The notes beneath the pieces were generated by a model that worked only from the letters and a program-made list of their open reading frames with translations, searched no databases and was not told the DNA's origin. This document shows, piece by piece, positions 1 to 6,125 of a stretch of DNA of 10,406 nucleotides. The translations under genes were made by a program, and so were the position numbers. The stretch is from Chloroflexota bacterium (GTDB taxonomy: Bacteria > Chloroflexota > Dehalococcoidia > UBA2979): positions 1 through 10,406 of the forward strand of contig JAQCJS010000019.1 of assembly GCA_027592975.1 (NCBI GenBank), read 5' to 3'. The stretch's first letter is position 1. Each line of letters opens with the position of its first letter.

Positions 1-1
1 A

Positions 2-154
2 GCGCGGAGCGCTTCGGGAGCAGCTCGGTTGGTCACAGGCTACGAAACGAATGGCTACCGATTCTGGCAGCCGGCCGACCTTCAAGGCGAGGACCCCGCT
101 GCCTACCCCCTCGCGTCGTTGACGCCCTCATCGGATGCGGCTGTGGGCCCGTAG
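2..154 (+). CDS. Possible 3' end of an unidentified protein, cut by window start
   Basis: Frame 2 is open from the first bases of the window to a TAG at 152-154, about 50 residues. Its composition looks protein-like (a stretch reading GYETNGYRFWQPADLQGED). I do not recognise a family. The stop lies inside the tRNA half-gene that starts at 145, so the end may have been altered when the element inserted. Frame 1 and frame 3 are also open over much of this stretch, so the call is weak. No start is visible because the gene would begin outside the window. Confidence 0.25.
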   Translation, partial: ARSASGAARLVTGYETNGYRFWQPADLQGEDPAAYPLASLTPSSDAAVGP

Positions 155-178
155 CTCAACGGCAGAGCAGTGGGCTTT
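145..178 (+). repeat. 5' half of a tRNA-Lys gene (attachment-site remnant)
   Basis: This stretch matches the 5' half of the intact tRNA-Lys at 932-966 in 32 of 35 aligned positions (two substitutions, one gap), including an 18-bp exact core (161-178 = 949-966). The match covers the 5' acceptor strand, D-arm and 5' anticodon stem and stops within the anticodon loop. What follows does not form the 3' anticodon strand, a proper T-arm or the 3' acceptor strand, so it is not a functional tRNA. Together with the recombinase remnant between the copies, the likely reading is one end of an element that recombined in the anticodon loop and brought its own 5' half to rebuild the tRNA at the other end. 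Confidence 0.7.
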
Positions 179-265
179 GATCCGCTCTAGCCCCGTTCGG
201 GACATCCCGCGCAGATTCAAGAGTGCCCTCAAACAGCCGCGAATACCTCCGAGTACCGGCACCCC

Positions 266-287
266 GTGGGTACATCTGTGGGTACAC
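266..287 (+). repeat. Left pair of GTGGGTACAY direct repeats (possible recombinase arm sites)
   Basis: Two copies of GTGGGTACAT/C lie 12 bp apart (266-275 and 278-287). The same pair with the same spacing recurs at 853-874. The two pairs bracket the recombinase remnant and lie inside the two tRNA-Lys copies. Paired short direct repeats near attachment sites are typical of arm-type binding sites for tyrosine recombinases, so that role is inferred. They could instead be simple sequence duplications within old coding sequence. Confidence 0.5.
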
Positions 288-852
288 CCGCCGGAAGACG
301 TGAACCTCCGAGGCCGAAAGGCCTGCGCCGCTGGCGCCGCGAGGGGGCACTCGGATTGAGGGCGCCCAGCCCGCCGGCGGCTTCGTGGTCCTGTTCGACT
401 CGCGGCGGGCCTACACAGGTACTGCGGGACGACTCGCGGCGCCTGTCGGGGAAGACCCGCAAGCACCCCTCGGCCGTCCCCCAGATCGCCCTCAGCGAAG
501 GGACGCAAGGGAACCCAGTCGGACGGAACCCCGCAGCATCGAAGTATGCGGTAAGGAGGCACCCGTCGGCGGTCTCTCGGAGTGAGCGTCGCGGCGCACG
601 ATACCCCCCAGGTGGGGCCACTTCAGTCTGTCACTCCCACTTCCACGACCTCCGACACTCATGCGCCTCGCTCTTGCTCGCTCAGGGCGTCCCGTTGAGT
701 ACAATCCAAGAGGTGCTCGGGCACACGTCTTACGCCTTCACGCGCGACGCTTACGCTCACCTCAGCCACGAGTTGAAGCGGGACGCGGCGAGTGTGCGAT
801 GGACGTGGCTTTGGGTGCGCCAAGGGGGTCACTGGGGGCTCCCTAGCGGCTG

Positions 853-874
853 GTGGGTACATGCGTGGGTACAT
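853..874 (+). repeat. Right pair of GTGGGTACAT direct repeats (possible recombinase arm sites)
   Basis: Two identical copies of GTGGGTACAT lie 12 bp apart (853-862 and 865-874), 57 bp before the intact tRNA-Lys. They mirror the left pair at 266-287 in direct orientation. See that entry for the arm-site interpretation. Confidence 0.5.
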
Positions 875-931
875 CTCTCGCGAAGCGTACTCACCACAAA
901 CGGCCTGAATCCCCAGTGAATAGCGGTGCGC

Positions 932-1007
932 GGGCCTGTAGCTCAATTGGCAGAGCAGTGGGCTTTTAACCCATCGGTTCAGGGTTCGAGTCCCTGCGGG
1001 CCCACCA
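932..1007 (+). tRNA. tRNA-Lys (anticodon UUU)
   Basis: A complete 76-nt cloverleaf is readable. The 7-bp acceptor stem (932-938 with 997-1003) has one G-U pair. The D-arm has GCTC/GAGC. The anticodon stem (958-962 with 970-974) carries the loop CTTTTAA with anticodon TTT at 965-967. The T-arm is CAGGG-TTCGAGT-CCCTG. Discriminator A1004 and an encoded CCA (1005-1007) follow. Anticodon UUU reads AAA/AAG lysine codons. The gene ends 36 nt before the convergent VOC gene. Its 5' half is duplicated at 145-178 beyond a recombinase remnant, so this copy probably has a 5' half supplied by an integrated element. I see no convincing promoter in the short stretch before it. Confidence 0.96.
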
Positions 1008-1043
1008 GCCCCCGCCCACCTTTCCCACTCCCGCGAGGATCGC

Positions 1044-1478
1044 CTACAGCCCCGACAGCAGCTCGATGATGTTGCCGTCCGGATCCCGCGCGTAGGTCAG
1101 CCAGACGCCCTCTCGCACCTCCAGCGGCTCGCAGTCGAAGCGGACGCCCTCCGAGGAGAGCCGGTCGTACTCGTCCTGCACGCTGTCCACGGCGAAGCAG
1201 AAGTGGTTGATGCCGTGGTCCACCGCCGGCGTGTCCTCCGCCTTCGGGCGGCCCGCCGGGTGGCGGTACTCGCGCAACTCCAGGCGCATCCCCTCGCGCA
1301 GCATCATGGCGTGCTCCGCAATGCTGTCCTTCGCCTGCAGCTGCCGATCGCGCGCGGTGGTGCCGGGGCCCCAGTTGCTGCGGTCGATCACCTCGAACCC
1401 GAAGTGCGAGGTGTAGAACGTGATCGCGCGTTCGATGTCCGGCGTCGAGATTCCCACGTGATGCAGCGGCCCGATCAT
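1044..1478 (-). CDS. VOC-fold (glyoxalase/dioxygenase superfamily) protein
   Basis: A 144-residue protein of the vicinal oxygen chelate fold, which binds a divalent metal and acts on diverse small substrates (isomerases, epimerases, extradiol dioxygenases, resistance proteins). Two beta-alpha-beta-beta-beta modules are visible: HHVGISTPDIERAITFY near the N-terminus and NHFCFAVDSVQDEYDRL in the second half. The four metal-ligand positions are present as His7, Glu67 (LEL), His92 and Glu139 (NIIEL, after DPDG). The ATG at 1478 is chosen because AAGGGGG lies about 5 nt before it and the conserved fold starts at once; upstream in-frame starts would add 42 residues of Arg-rich sequence unlike the family. 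Length is normal for a two-module VOC protein. It is divergent from the SDR gene across a 149-bp gap. The exact reaction cannot be told from sequence; methylmalonyl-CoA epimerase or lactoylglutathione lyase-like roles are possible but not shown. Confidence 0.9.
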   Translation of the reverse strand: MIGPLHHVGISTPDIERAITFYTSHFGFEVIDRSNWGPGTTARDRQLQAKDSIAEHAMMLREGMRLELREYRHPAGRPKAEDTPAVDHGINHFCFAVDSVQDEYDRLSSEGVRFDCEPLEVREGVWLTYARDPDGNIIELLSGL

Positions 1479-1627
1479 GCTGTCCCCCTTCGGCGTCGCA
1501 CGACGCCTCACCACGGTGCCTGATGCGGCGCGTCCGGTGAAGCCCCTCCCCCCATATCGGCGTCGCCTCGTCCATCCGCACCCCGGATGCGAAGATGCGC
1601 GCACACGGCAGGACGAGGAGCAATGCG
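1479..1627. promoter_or_regulatory. Divergent intergenic region with a small inverted repeat
   Basis: This gap must carry the start signals of both the VOC gene (-) and the SDR gene (+). A 6-bp inverted repeat CATCCG-CACCC-CGGATG lies at 1573-1589, placed where a regulator could affect the SDR promoter. GAGGAG at 1615-1620 is the SDR ribosome binding site, 7 nt before its ATG. No clear -35/-10 pair is evident on either strand. Confidence 0.3.
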
Positions 1628-2383
1628 ATGGCCGAGGCAGTTCGACGGGTGGCCCTGGTGACCGGCGCCGGCACAGGCATCGGCCGCGCGGTCGCCATCG
1701 CGCTCGCGGAGGCGGGTTACACGGTGGTGCTCGCGGGCCGGCGCGAGGAGCCGCTGCGCGAGACGGGGACGATGCTCGGCGGCGCGGAGCACCTGATGGT
1801 GCCCACAGACGTGGCCGACCCGGCCTCCGTCGCCGCGCTGTTCGAAGCGCTCCGCGACGCCTATGGGCGCATCGACCTGCTGTTCAACAACGCGGGCATC
1901 GGTGCGCCGGCCGTGCCGTTCGAGGACCTGTCGTTCGAGGACTGGAAGCGCGTGGTGGACGTGAACCTGAACGGCGCATTCCTGTGCGCGCAGGCGGCGA
2001 TCCGGCTGATGCAGGCGCAGACACCCGGCGGCGGCCGCATCATCAACAACGGATCGATCGCCGCGTACGCACCTCGGCCCAACGGTGCCGCATACGCCGC
2101 GACGAAGAGCGCGATCACCGGCCTCACCCGGTCGCTGGCACTGGACGGCCGGCGCATGGGGATCACCTGCGGCCAGATCGACATCGGCAACGCGGCCACG
2201 CCCATGACGGAGCCCATGCGCGCAGGGATCATCCAGCCGGACGGCTCCGTCCGCGCGGAGCCGAGCATGGACGTGGAGGATGTGGGCCGCGCCGTGGTCT
2301 ACATGGCCAGCCTGCCGCCGGACACGAACGTGCTGTTCATGACGGTCATGGCCGCCAACATGCCGTACGTGGGCCGCGGCTAG
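1628..2383 (+). CDS. Short-chain dehydrogenase/reductase (SDR family)
   Basis: A 251-residue classical SDR, an NAD(P)(H)-dependent cytosolic oxidoreductase of alcohol/ketone groups. The Rossmann motif TGAGTGIG is at residues 12-19, the adenine-ring Asp at 61, NNAG at 87-90, catalytic Asn113, Ser143 and Tyr156-x-x-x-Lys160, so the full catalytic set is intact. Length is typical for the family (about 250). The ATG at 1628 is chosen over one at 1595 because GAGGAG precedes it by 7 nt and the nucleotide-binding strand begins shortly after. An RR pair at 38-39 after the second strand (AGRRE) would suit NADP(H), an inference. The C-terminal substrate loop (about 186-215) gives no recognisable specificity. 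It is divergent from the VOC protein, a pairing seen in small-molecule catabolic loci, but substrate is unknown. A 12-bp triple tandem repeat begins 4 bp after the stop. Confidence 0.93.
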   Translation: MAEAVRRVALVTGAGTGIGRAVAIALAEAGYTVVLAGRREEPLRETGTMLGGAEHLMVPTDVADPASVAALFEALRDAYGRIDLLFNNAGIGAPAVPFEDLSFEDWKRVVDVNLNGAFLCAQAAIRLMQAQTPGGGRIINNGSIAAYAPRPNGAAYAATKSAITGLTRSLALDGRRMGITCGQIDIGNAATPMTEPMRAGIIQPDGSVRAEPSMDVEDVGRAVVYMASLPPDTNVLFMTVMAANMPYVGRG

Positions 2384-2386
2384 CCC

Positions 2387-2422
2387 GCGACACCGCGAGC
2401 GACACCGCGAGCGACACCGCGA
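2387..2422 (+). repeat. 12-bp tandem repeat, three perfect copies
   Basis: GCGACACCGCGA is repeated three times without change at 2387-2398, 2399-2410 and 2411-2422, beginning 4 bp past the SDR stop. A fourth unit is not present. Such an array can arise by slippage; its role is unknown. It has no dyad strong enough to act as a clear terminator. Confidence 0.85.
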
Positions 2423-2742
2423 ACGAGGCGGTACACCGCTGTAGCGCCCCCGTGAGCGCGTCTGCTCGCACCGTGATCGGTGCTAACAGCACGCTGCTTC
2501 CAACGCCCCTCCTCGACGCATCCGAGCAACAACCGCGGGTCTGCCGGCGGACATTGCGCGCGTGGAGCACGCAGGATCGATCAGCCTGTGATCGAGAGCG
2601 GTGGTCGGCACGTAATCGCAAGCGCACAGCCAAGCGCTGATGCGGAATGGGGTGCCGTGGCTCGTAGCATCCACCTCGCTTCAGTCTTCACGGCGCCGAT
2701 CAGTCAGCGGGCTCTGCCGCTGCTCTGAGTGAGGGGGTATGT
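2423..2742. other. Intergenic region with a candidate operator
   Basis: A 320-bp stretch with no convincing gene; open frames here lack family signals. It contains one clean symmetric site, TCGATCA-GCCTG-TGATCGA at 2577-2595 (7-bp arms, 5-bp spacer), about 150 bp before the XRE-like regulator gene. Its size and symmetry suit a dimeric helix-turn-helix protein, so it could be an autoregulatory operator, but that link is inference. The ribosome binding site of the regulator (GAGGGGGT, 2731-2738) is at the end. Confidence 0.4.
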
Positions 2743-3108
2743 ATGAATAGCGCGGTCGGACGCCTGATCCAGCAGGCTCGGGTGGGACGGCGGCCGAAGT
2801 GGTCGCAACAGTTCCTGGCCGACGAACTCTGCCGGGTCGGGTACGAAACGACCCGGGAGCAGATCGCTCGCATCGAGCGAAGCGAGCCTTGCCGTCTCAA
2901 CGCCGAGCTCCTAGCAGCGAGCGCGATGGTGCTCGATATCGAGGAACCCGTCCTCCAGGGGGCGATCCTCTCGGACTACCTGTCGGTCTCGGCTGTCCGT
3001 CCGGCTGCCTCGTCCCGCGCACGTGGTTCGCGACGAGATTCCCACGCGCGTCCCGCAGGCGATCCCGCGCCGCTCGTACGCGTAACGACACTCCTTCACG
3101 GCACATGA
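2743..3108 (+). CDS. Small XRE-like helix-turn-helix protein
   Basis: A 121-residue protein whose first 80 residues resemble a Cro/cI (XRE) DNA-binding domain. It opens with GRLIQQARVGRRPKWSQQFL, then a helix-turn-helix at about 21-46 (QQFLADEL ... TTREQIARIE), with the typical RxERSE ending, and a following helix (LNAELLAASAMVLDI). The region between the two helices (CRVGYE) is a little longer than in phage repressors, a variant seen in other bacterial XRE proteins. Residues 85-121 are Ala/Arg/Ser/Pro-rich with no recognisable domain. ATG at 2743 follows GAGGGGGT by 4 nt. The gene stands alone, with its own strong terminator 10 bp after the stop and a dyad 150 bp upstream. It probably acts as a cytosolic transcription regulator, target unknown; it may regulate itself. 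It could also be a leftover of a mobile element, given the nearby integration scar. Confidence 0.7.
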   Translation: MNSAVGRLIQQARVGRRPKWSQQFLADELCRVGYETTREQIARIERSEPCRLNAELLAASAMVLDIEEPVLQGAILSDYLSVSAVRPAASSRARGSRRDSHARPAGDPAPLVRVTTLLHGT

Positions 3109-3117
3109 TCGAGTGAG

Positions 3118-3148
3118 TGCGGTCGCGGCAACGCGACCGCATTTCGTT
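3118..3148 (+). terminator. Intrinsic terminator after the XRE-like gene
   Basis: A perfect 10-bp GC-rich stem (3118-3127 with 3132-3141) closes a GCAA tetraloop (GNRA type), followed by TTTCGTT. It starts 10 bp after the stop of the XRE-like gene. The short T-tract makes it the most canonical terminator in the window. Confidence 0.85.
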
Positions 3149-3440
3149 GTGCCCATCTCCACTCCACGCGCTCTGCCACGCAGGCCATACCGACCGCATC
3201 ACCTCGCAACGCGCATGCAGCGCATGGGCCGGAAGCGCACAAGCTCCGCCGCGAACGGGCCGCCGGAACGGTGCGCGAACGCTGCCCGTGATCACGACAA
3301 AGGTCGCGCCGATCGTGCGATGCGCATCGATCCGAGTGCGCGCGCTCGCGCTCCTAGCGTCAGAAGGGACGGCGATCGATGCGGCCCAGCCGTCTTGACC
3401 GTCGTCGTGCCACGCCAGTTTGCCGAGAAAGAGCGCAGGC
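3149..3440. other. Intergenic region before the glycosyltransferase
   Basis: About 290 bp without a supportable gene. Open frames exist on both strands but are Arg/Ala-rich and show no family motif. I see no clear promoter, repeat or RNA structure beyond GC-rich local dyads. A TTG at 3420 could extend the downstream gene by seven residues. Confidence 0.4.
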
Positions 3441-4847
3441 ATGACCACGCAAGACTCACCCACCCCGCGACGCGGTTGGTTTGCCGCGCTATCCGTGCTG
3501 CCCGGCACCAGGCAGCGTCCACACCCCACCGATCGAGGCCACCGCCTCGCTCCACATCCCCTGCGCGTCCCGGCGCGCGACGACCATGACTCGCCCACGC
3601 GCGTACGGTTCCGTCCGGTGATGACGCGCGGGGAGAGCCTGGCGTTCGCCGTGATGCTCACGGGAGTGATCTGGCTCACGGCGCGCTACATCGTGTGGTG
3701 GTTCGACGCGGACAACCTGCCGCGCAACTACGCGGGCACCACACCGGCACTGCTGCTCGCCGCCAATGTGCTGCCGTTCGCGGCGCTGACGTTGCTGGAG
3801 GCGCTGCGGATGCTGCAGCTGCTGGTGTTCTGGTTCTTCGCCTGCTTCATGTCAGATGCTGTGCCGCTGGCGCCGCCCACGCGGATGCGCATGGCGATCC
3901 TGACGACGATCGTCCCGTCCAAGGAGCCGCCCGAGTCGATCGAGGCGACCCTGGCGGCGATGAGCCGCATCCGCTACGCCGGCCCGCTGGATCTGTGGGT
4001 CCTCGATGAAGAGGACGATCCGCGCGTGCATGAGATGGCGCAGCGCTATGGCATCCATCACTTCACGCGGCACGCGATTGCCCGCTACAACCAGCCGGGC
4101 GGCCCATTCGCGGCGCGCATGAAGTCCGGCAACCTGAACGCCTGGCTGGACGCGCACGCATCCCGCTATGACGTGATGGGGCAGATGGACTGCGATCCCG
4201 TCCCGGAACCGGGGTTCCTGGAGGAGACGCTGGGCTACTTCCGCGACCCGGACGTGGGTTACGTGGTCGCGCCACAGGTCTACACGCGCAACGCCGGCGT
4301 GAACTGGATCGCGCGAGGCGCAGACGAGCAGAACTTCGGGTTCTCCTCGATCACGCAGCGCGGTGCGAACCGGCTGGGGATGCCGATCCTGATCGGCAGC
4401 AACCACCTGGTGCGGACGTCCATGATGCGCACGATCGGCGGCTACGTGAGCCACGTGGTGGAAGACCACATCACCGGCATGGTGGCGATGGCGACCGACA
4501 ACCCCGCGACGGGACGGCGCTGGCGCGGCGTGTATGCGCACCGCGTGATCTCCCGTGGCGAGGGCCCGGCCCCTTCTGAGAACGCGGAGGTGTGGATCTT
4601 CGTGGACGGCCGCCAGTGCAAGGCCGCGCACATCGAGGAGGCGTACGACCTCCCCGGCGCCTACGACTGGTGGGCGCAGATCTCGCCCCAGGAGTGCGGT
4701 GCCAAGAACGGATCGAAGATGACGTTCCTGGTGGGCGCACGAATGGACGAGTCGGTCATCTTCAACAACAGCAAGCGGGAGTCGCCGCAGATCACCTTCC
4801 AGGCACTGATCCAGACCGACCTCGCGGCGACCGGGCCTCGCCGCTAG
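3441..4847 (+). CDS. Membrane-anchored family 2 glycosyltransferase with atypical C-terminus
   Basis: A 468-residue protein of the processive cellulose synthase-like GT2 type. An Arg/Pro-rich N-terminal tail (1-60) precedes hydrophobic segments at about 66-88 and 102-137, then a cytosolic GT-A domain: nucleotide-side acidic cluster DEED (189-192), K-S-GNLN (228-233), metal-binding D-C-D (250-252), and the acceptor-side VVEDH (339-343) followed by GEGPA (373-377). In the family GEGPA is followed by the Q(Q/R)xRW box and further membrane helices. Here neither occurs: about 90 residues of a soluble-looking sequence (378-468, with WIFVDG, YDWWAQISP and two Cys) follow in the same frame with the same high GC3. 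Start is uncertain: ATG 3441 has weak Shine-Dalgarno support, ATG 3621 would begin just before the first membrane segment. Without QxxRW, processive synthesis is doubtful. It stands alone and ends before a strong hairpin. Confidence 0.82.
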   Translation: MTTQDSPTPRRGWFAALSVLPGTRQRPHPTDRGHRLAPHPLRVPARDDHDSPTRVRFRPVMTRGESLAFAVMLTGVIWLTARYIVWWFDADNLPRNYAGTTPALLLAANVLPFAALTLLEALRMLQLLVFWFFACFMSDAVPLAPPTRMRMAILTTIVPSKEPPESIEATLAAMSRIRYAGPLDLWVLDEEDDPRVHEMAQRYGIHHFTRHAIARYNQPGGPFAARMKSGNLNAWLDAHASRYDVMGQMDCDPVPEPGFLEETLGYFRDPDVGYVVAPQVYTRNAGVNWIARGADEQNFGFSSITQRGANRLGMPILIGSNHLVRTSMMRTIGGYVSHVVEDHITGMVAMATDNPATGRRWRGVYAHRVISRGEGPAPSENAEVWIFVDGRQCKAAHIEEAYDLPGAYDWWAQISPQECGAKNGSKMTFLVGARMDESVIFNNSKRESPQITFQALIQTDLAATGPRR

Positions 4848-4915
4848 CCAACTGAAAGTCCGGGGGCGGAGCGGAGATCCTCGGCGTCATCCGATCTCGC
4901 CTGCCGTGACTCGCA

Positions 4916-4941
4916 AGAAGGGCCCCCTCGGGGGCCCTTCT
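4916..4941 (+). terminator. Hairpin terminator after the glycosyltransferase
   Basis: A perfect 11-bp stem (4916-4926 with 4931-4941) with a CTCG loop lies 68 bp after the glycosyltransferase stop. It lacks a long T-tract, but position and strength suit a terminator in a GC-rich genome and would separate this gene from the amidohydrolase. Confidence 0.75.
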
Positions 4942-4983
4942 CGCGCGCCCGCGCCGGCTGCACGCCGAGATGCCCGGGTGTGG

Positions 4984-5011
4984 TGCACACTTCCCGCGCG
5001 CGCACTAGGAT
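4984..5011 (+). promoter_or_regulatory. Candidate promoter of the amidohydrolase
   Basis: TGCACA (4984-4989, 4 of 6 to the sigma-70-type -35) and TAGGAT (5006-5011, 4 of 6 to -10) are 16 bp apart. They lie about 70 bp before the GTG start and after the preceding hairpin. This is the best pair in the gap, but supported only by consensus matching. Confidence 0.35.
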
Positions 5012-5078
5012 GCGGGCGGCAGACGACAGACTCGACGGCCCAAGCGGCTATCTACGTCGCGGATCGCAGGAGGACAGT

Positions 5079-6029
5079 GTGAGCGTTCCCGAGGTCATTG
5101 ATGTGCACGTGCACTACACGCGCAACCGCCAGCAGGAGAAGGTGGTCTTCAACCACCCGGGCTGGCCGGACGACTGGTACAACGCGAACCCCGAAGGCAT
5201 TGACGAGTGGTTCGCCACCGAGGGCCTCGCACACATCTTCGCGATCAACTACATCGACATCAATCGCATCATCGATAACCGAGTCGCGCGGCTGGCGAAG
5301 GGGAGCCCGGAGGAGGCGGAGGCGCGCCGCGACCTGCAGCCCCAGATGACGGATCGCGTCCGCCAGTTCAACGAGTGGGTCTGCGACTACGCGAAGACCG
5401 AAAGCCGCGTCACCCCCTTCGTGAACGTGGACATCGGCGTCTTCTACGGCGACCAGCAGGGGATGATGGACGAGTTGGAGGCGCGGCTGGCGCAGGGCGC
5501 GAAGGGCGTGAAGATCCACCCCGGCCTGTCTCGCTTCTACCCGGCTGACGAGAAGATGTTCCCGTTGTACGAGCGCCTCTCCGCGCTGGGTGTGCCGATC
5601 CTCAGCGACTCCGGCTCGGCTGGCGGCCGCGAGCCCGGCACCATCGCGTACGGCGAGCCGGACAACTTCATCCCGGTGTTCGAGAAGTTCCCGAAGCTGC
5701 GCTTCATCATGGCGCACCTCACCACCGCGTTCTGGGATGAGCGGATCGCGATCGCGAAGCGCTTCCCGGAGGTCTACTACGACATCTCCGGCGGCTTCTA
5801 CCACCCGAACGGCAACGGCCGCGCACGCGACGCGCACCGCTGCGTGCCGATCGAGGACGCCGCGCGCTACCTGAAGACCATTGGCACGGACCGCTGCATG
5901 TTCGGGACGGACGCCCCGGGTTCAGAAGTCCGCGGGTACGTCCGGACGATCATGGGCCTGGACCTGACGGACACGGAGAAGGAGAACATCCTGGCGAAGA
6001 ACGCGCGCAACTTCATGGACCTGAAGTAG
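5079..6029 (+). CDS. Amidohydrolase_2 family metal-dependent hydrolase
   Basis: A 316-residue TIM-barrel protein of the amidohydrolase-related (ACMSD-like) family, whose members hydrolyse or decarboxylate small carboxylated compounds in the cytosol. Visible metal-site features: His10-x-His12 (DVHVHY) at strand 1, VKIHP with Lys145/His147, His213 in FIMAHL, and Asp278 in FGTDAP near the C-terminus; the order matches the family. Length is normal. The GTG at 5079 is chosen because AGGAGG (5068-5073) precedes it by 5 nt and the first barrel strand follows directly; an in-frame GTG at 4982-area would add 33 Arg-rich residues. Distinct features are an Asn/Asp/Trp-rich insertion (GWPDDWYNANPEG) at 28-40 and a conserved-looking SDSGSAGG loop at 176-183. 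A candidate promoter lies upstream and a shared terminator downstream, so it is probably monocistronic. Substrate is unknown; decarboxylase activity is as possible as hydrolase activity. Confidence 0.9.
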   Translation: MSVPEVIDVHVHYTRNRQQEKVVFNHPGWPDDWYNANPEGIDEWFATEGLAHIFAINYIDINRIIDNRVARLAKGSPEEAEARRDLQPQMTDRVRQFNEWVCDYAKTESRVTPFVNVDIGVFYGDQQGMMDELEARLAQGAKGVKIHPGLSRFYPADEKMFPLYERLSALGVPILSDSGSAGGREPGTIAYGEPDNFIPVFEKFPKLRFIMAHLTTAFWDERIAIAKRFPEVYYDISGGFYHPNGNGRARDAHRCVPIEDAARYLKTIGTDRCMFGTDAPGSEVRGYVRTIMGLDLTDTEKENILAKNARNFMDLK

Positions 6030-6061
6030 CGCGCCGCCCCTCGTCCTCCGCGCCGAAGCAC

Positions 6062-6089
6062 AGAGACCGCCCCGTATGGGGCGGTCTCT
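6062..6089. terminator. Bidirectional hairpin terminator between convergent genes
   Basis: A perfect 12-bp stem (6062-6073 with 6078-6089) with a GTAT loop lies 32 bp after the amidohydrolase stop and 36 bp past the end of the convergent solute-binding protein gene. Its symmetry lets it end transcription from both sides. T-rich flanks are short (TTCGTGT). Confidence 0.8.
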
Positions 6090-6125
6090 TCGTGTCGTGG
6101 TGAGGCGGCACGCTGAGGGCGGTGT

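Larger units (their letters stand above)
266..919 (+). pseudogene. Decayed tyrosine recombinase (phage-type integrase) remnant
   Basis: The 266-919 frame contains an unmistakable C-terminal catalytic segment of a tyrosine recombinase at about 641-782. It has the HxxR box (His codon 644, Arg 653), the LGH box (His 722) and the nucleophile Tyr at 752 (DAYAHL context). Upstream, around 430-465, a short stretch reading RRLSGKTRK resembles the N-terminal arm-binding domain of such integrases ('GKTRKEA' type). Nothing resembling the central core-binding domain or the first catalytic Arg lies between, so roughly 200 residues seem lost. After Ala codons at 785-790 the natural ending (an acidic residue then MD and a short tail to a TAG at 844-846) continues in another frame, so a frameshift is also present. 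The full family is usually 350-420 residues. It sits directly beside tRNA-Lys, its probable target. Inactive as read. Confidence 0.75.

Noticed and set aside
145..220. Second complete tRNA (anticodon loop would read TTG)
   Set aside because: Only the 5' half fits. The 3' anticodon strand has mismatches, no proper T-arm follows and no 3' acceptor strand pairs with the start.
1477..2640. Long open frame on + overlapping the SDR gene in another frame
   Set aside because: Arg/Gly/His-rich translation with no family motif; typical GC-rich shadow of the SDR gene.
2743..3108. Antitoxin of a toxin-antitoxin pair
   Set aside because: The XRE-like gene has no partner gene next to it; both flanks are non-coding and a terminator follows.
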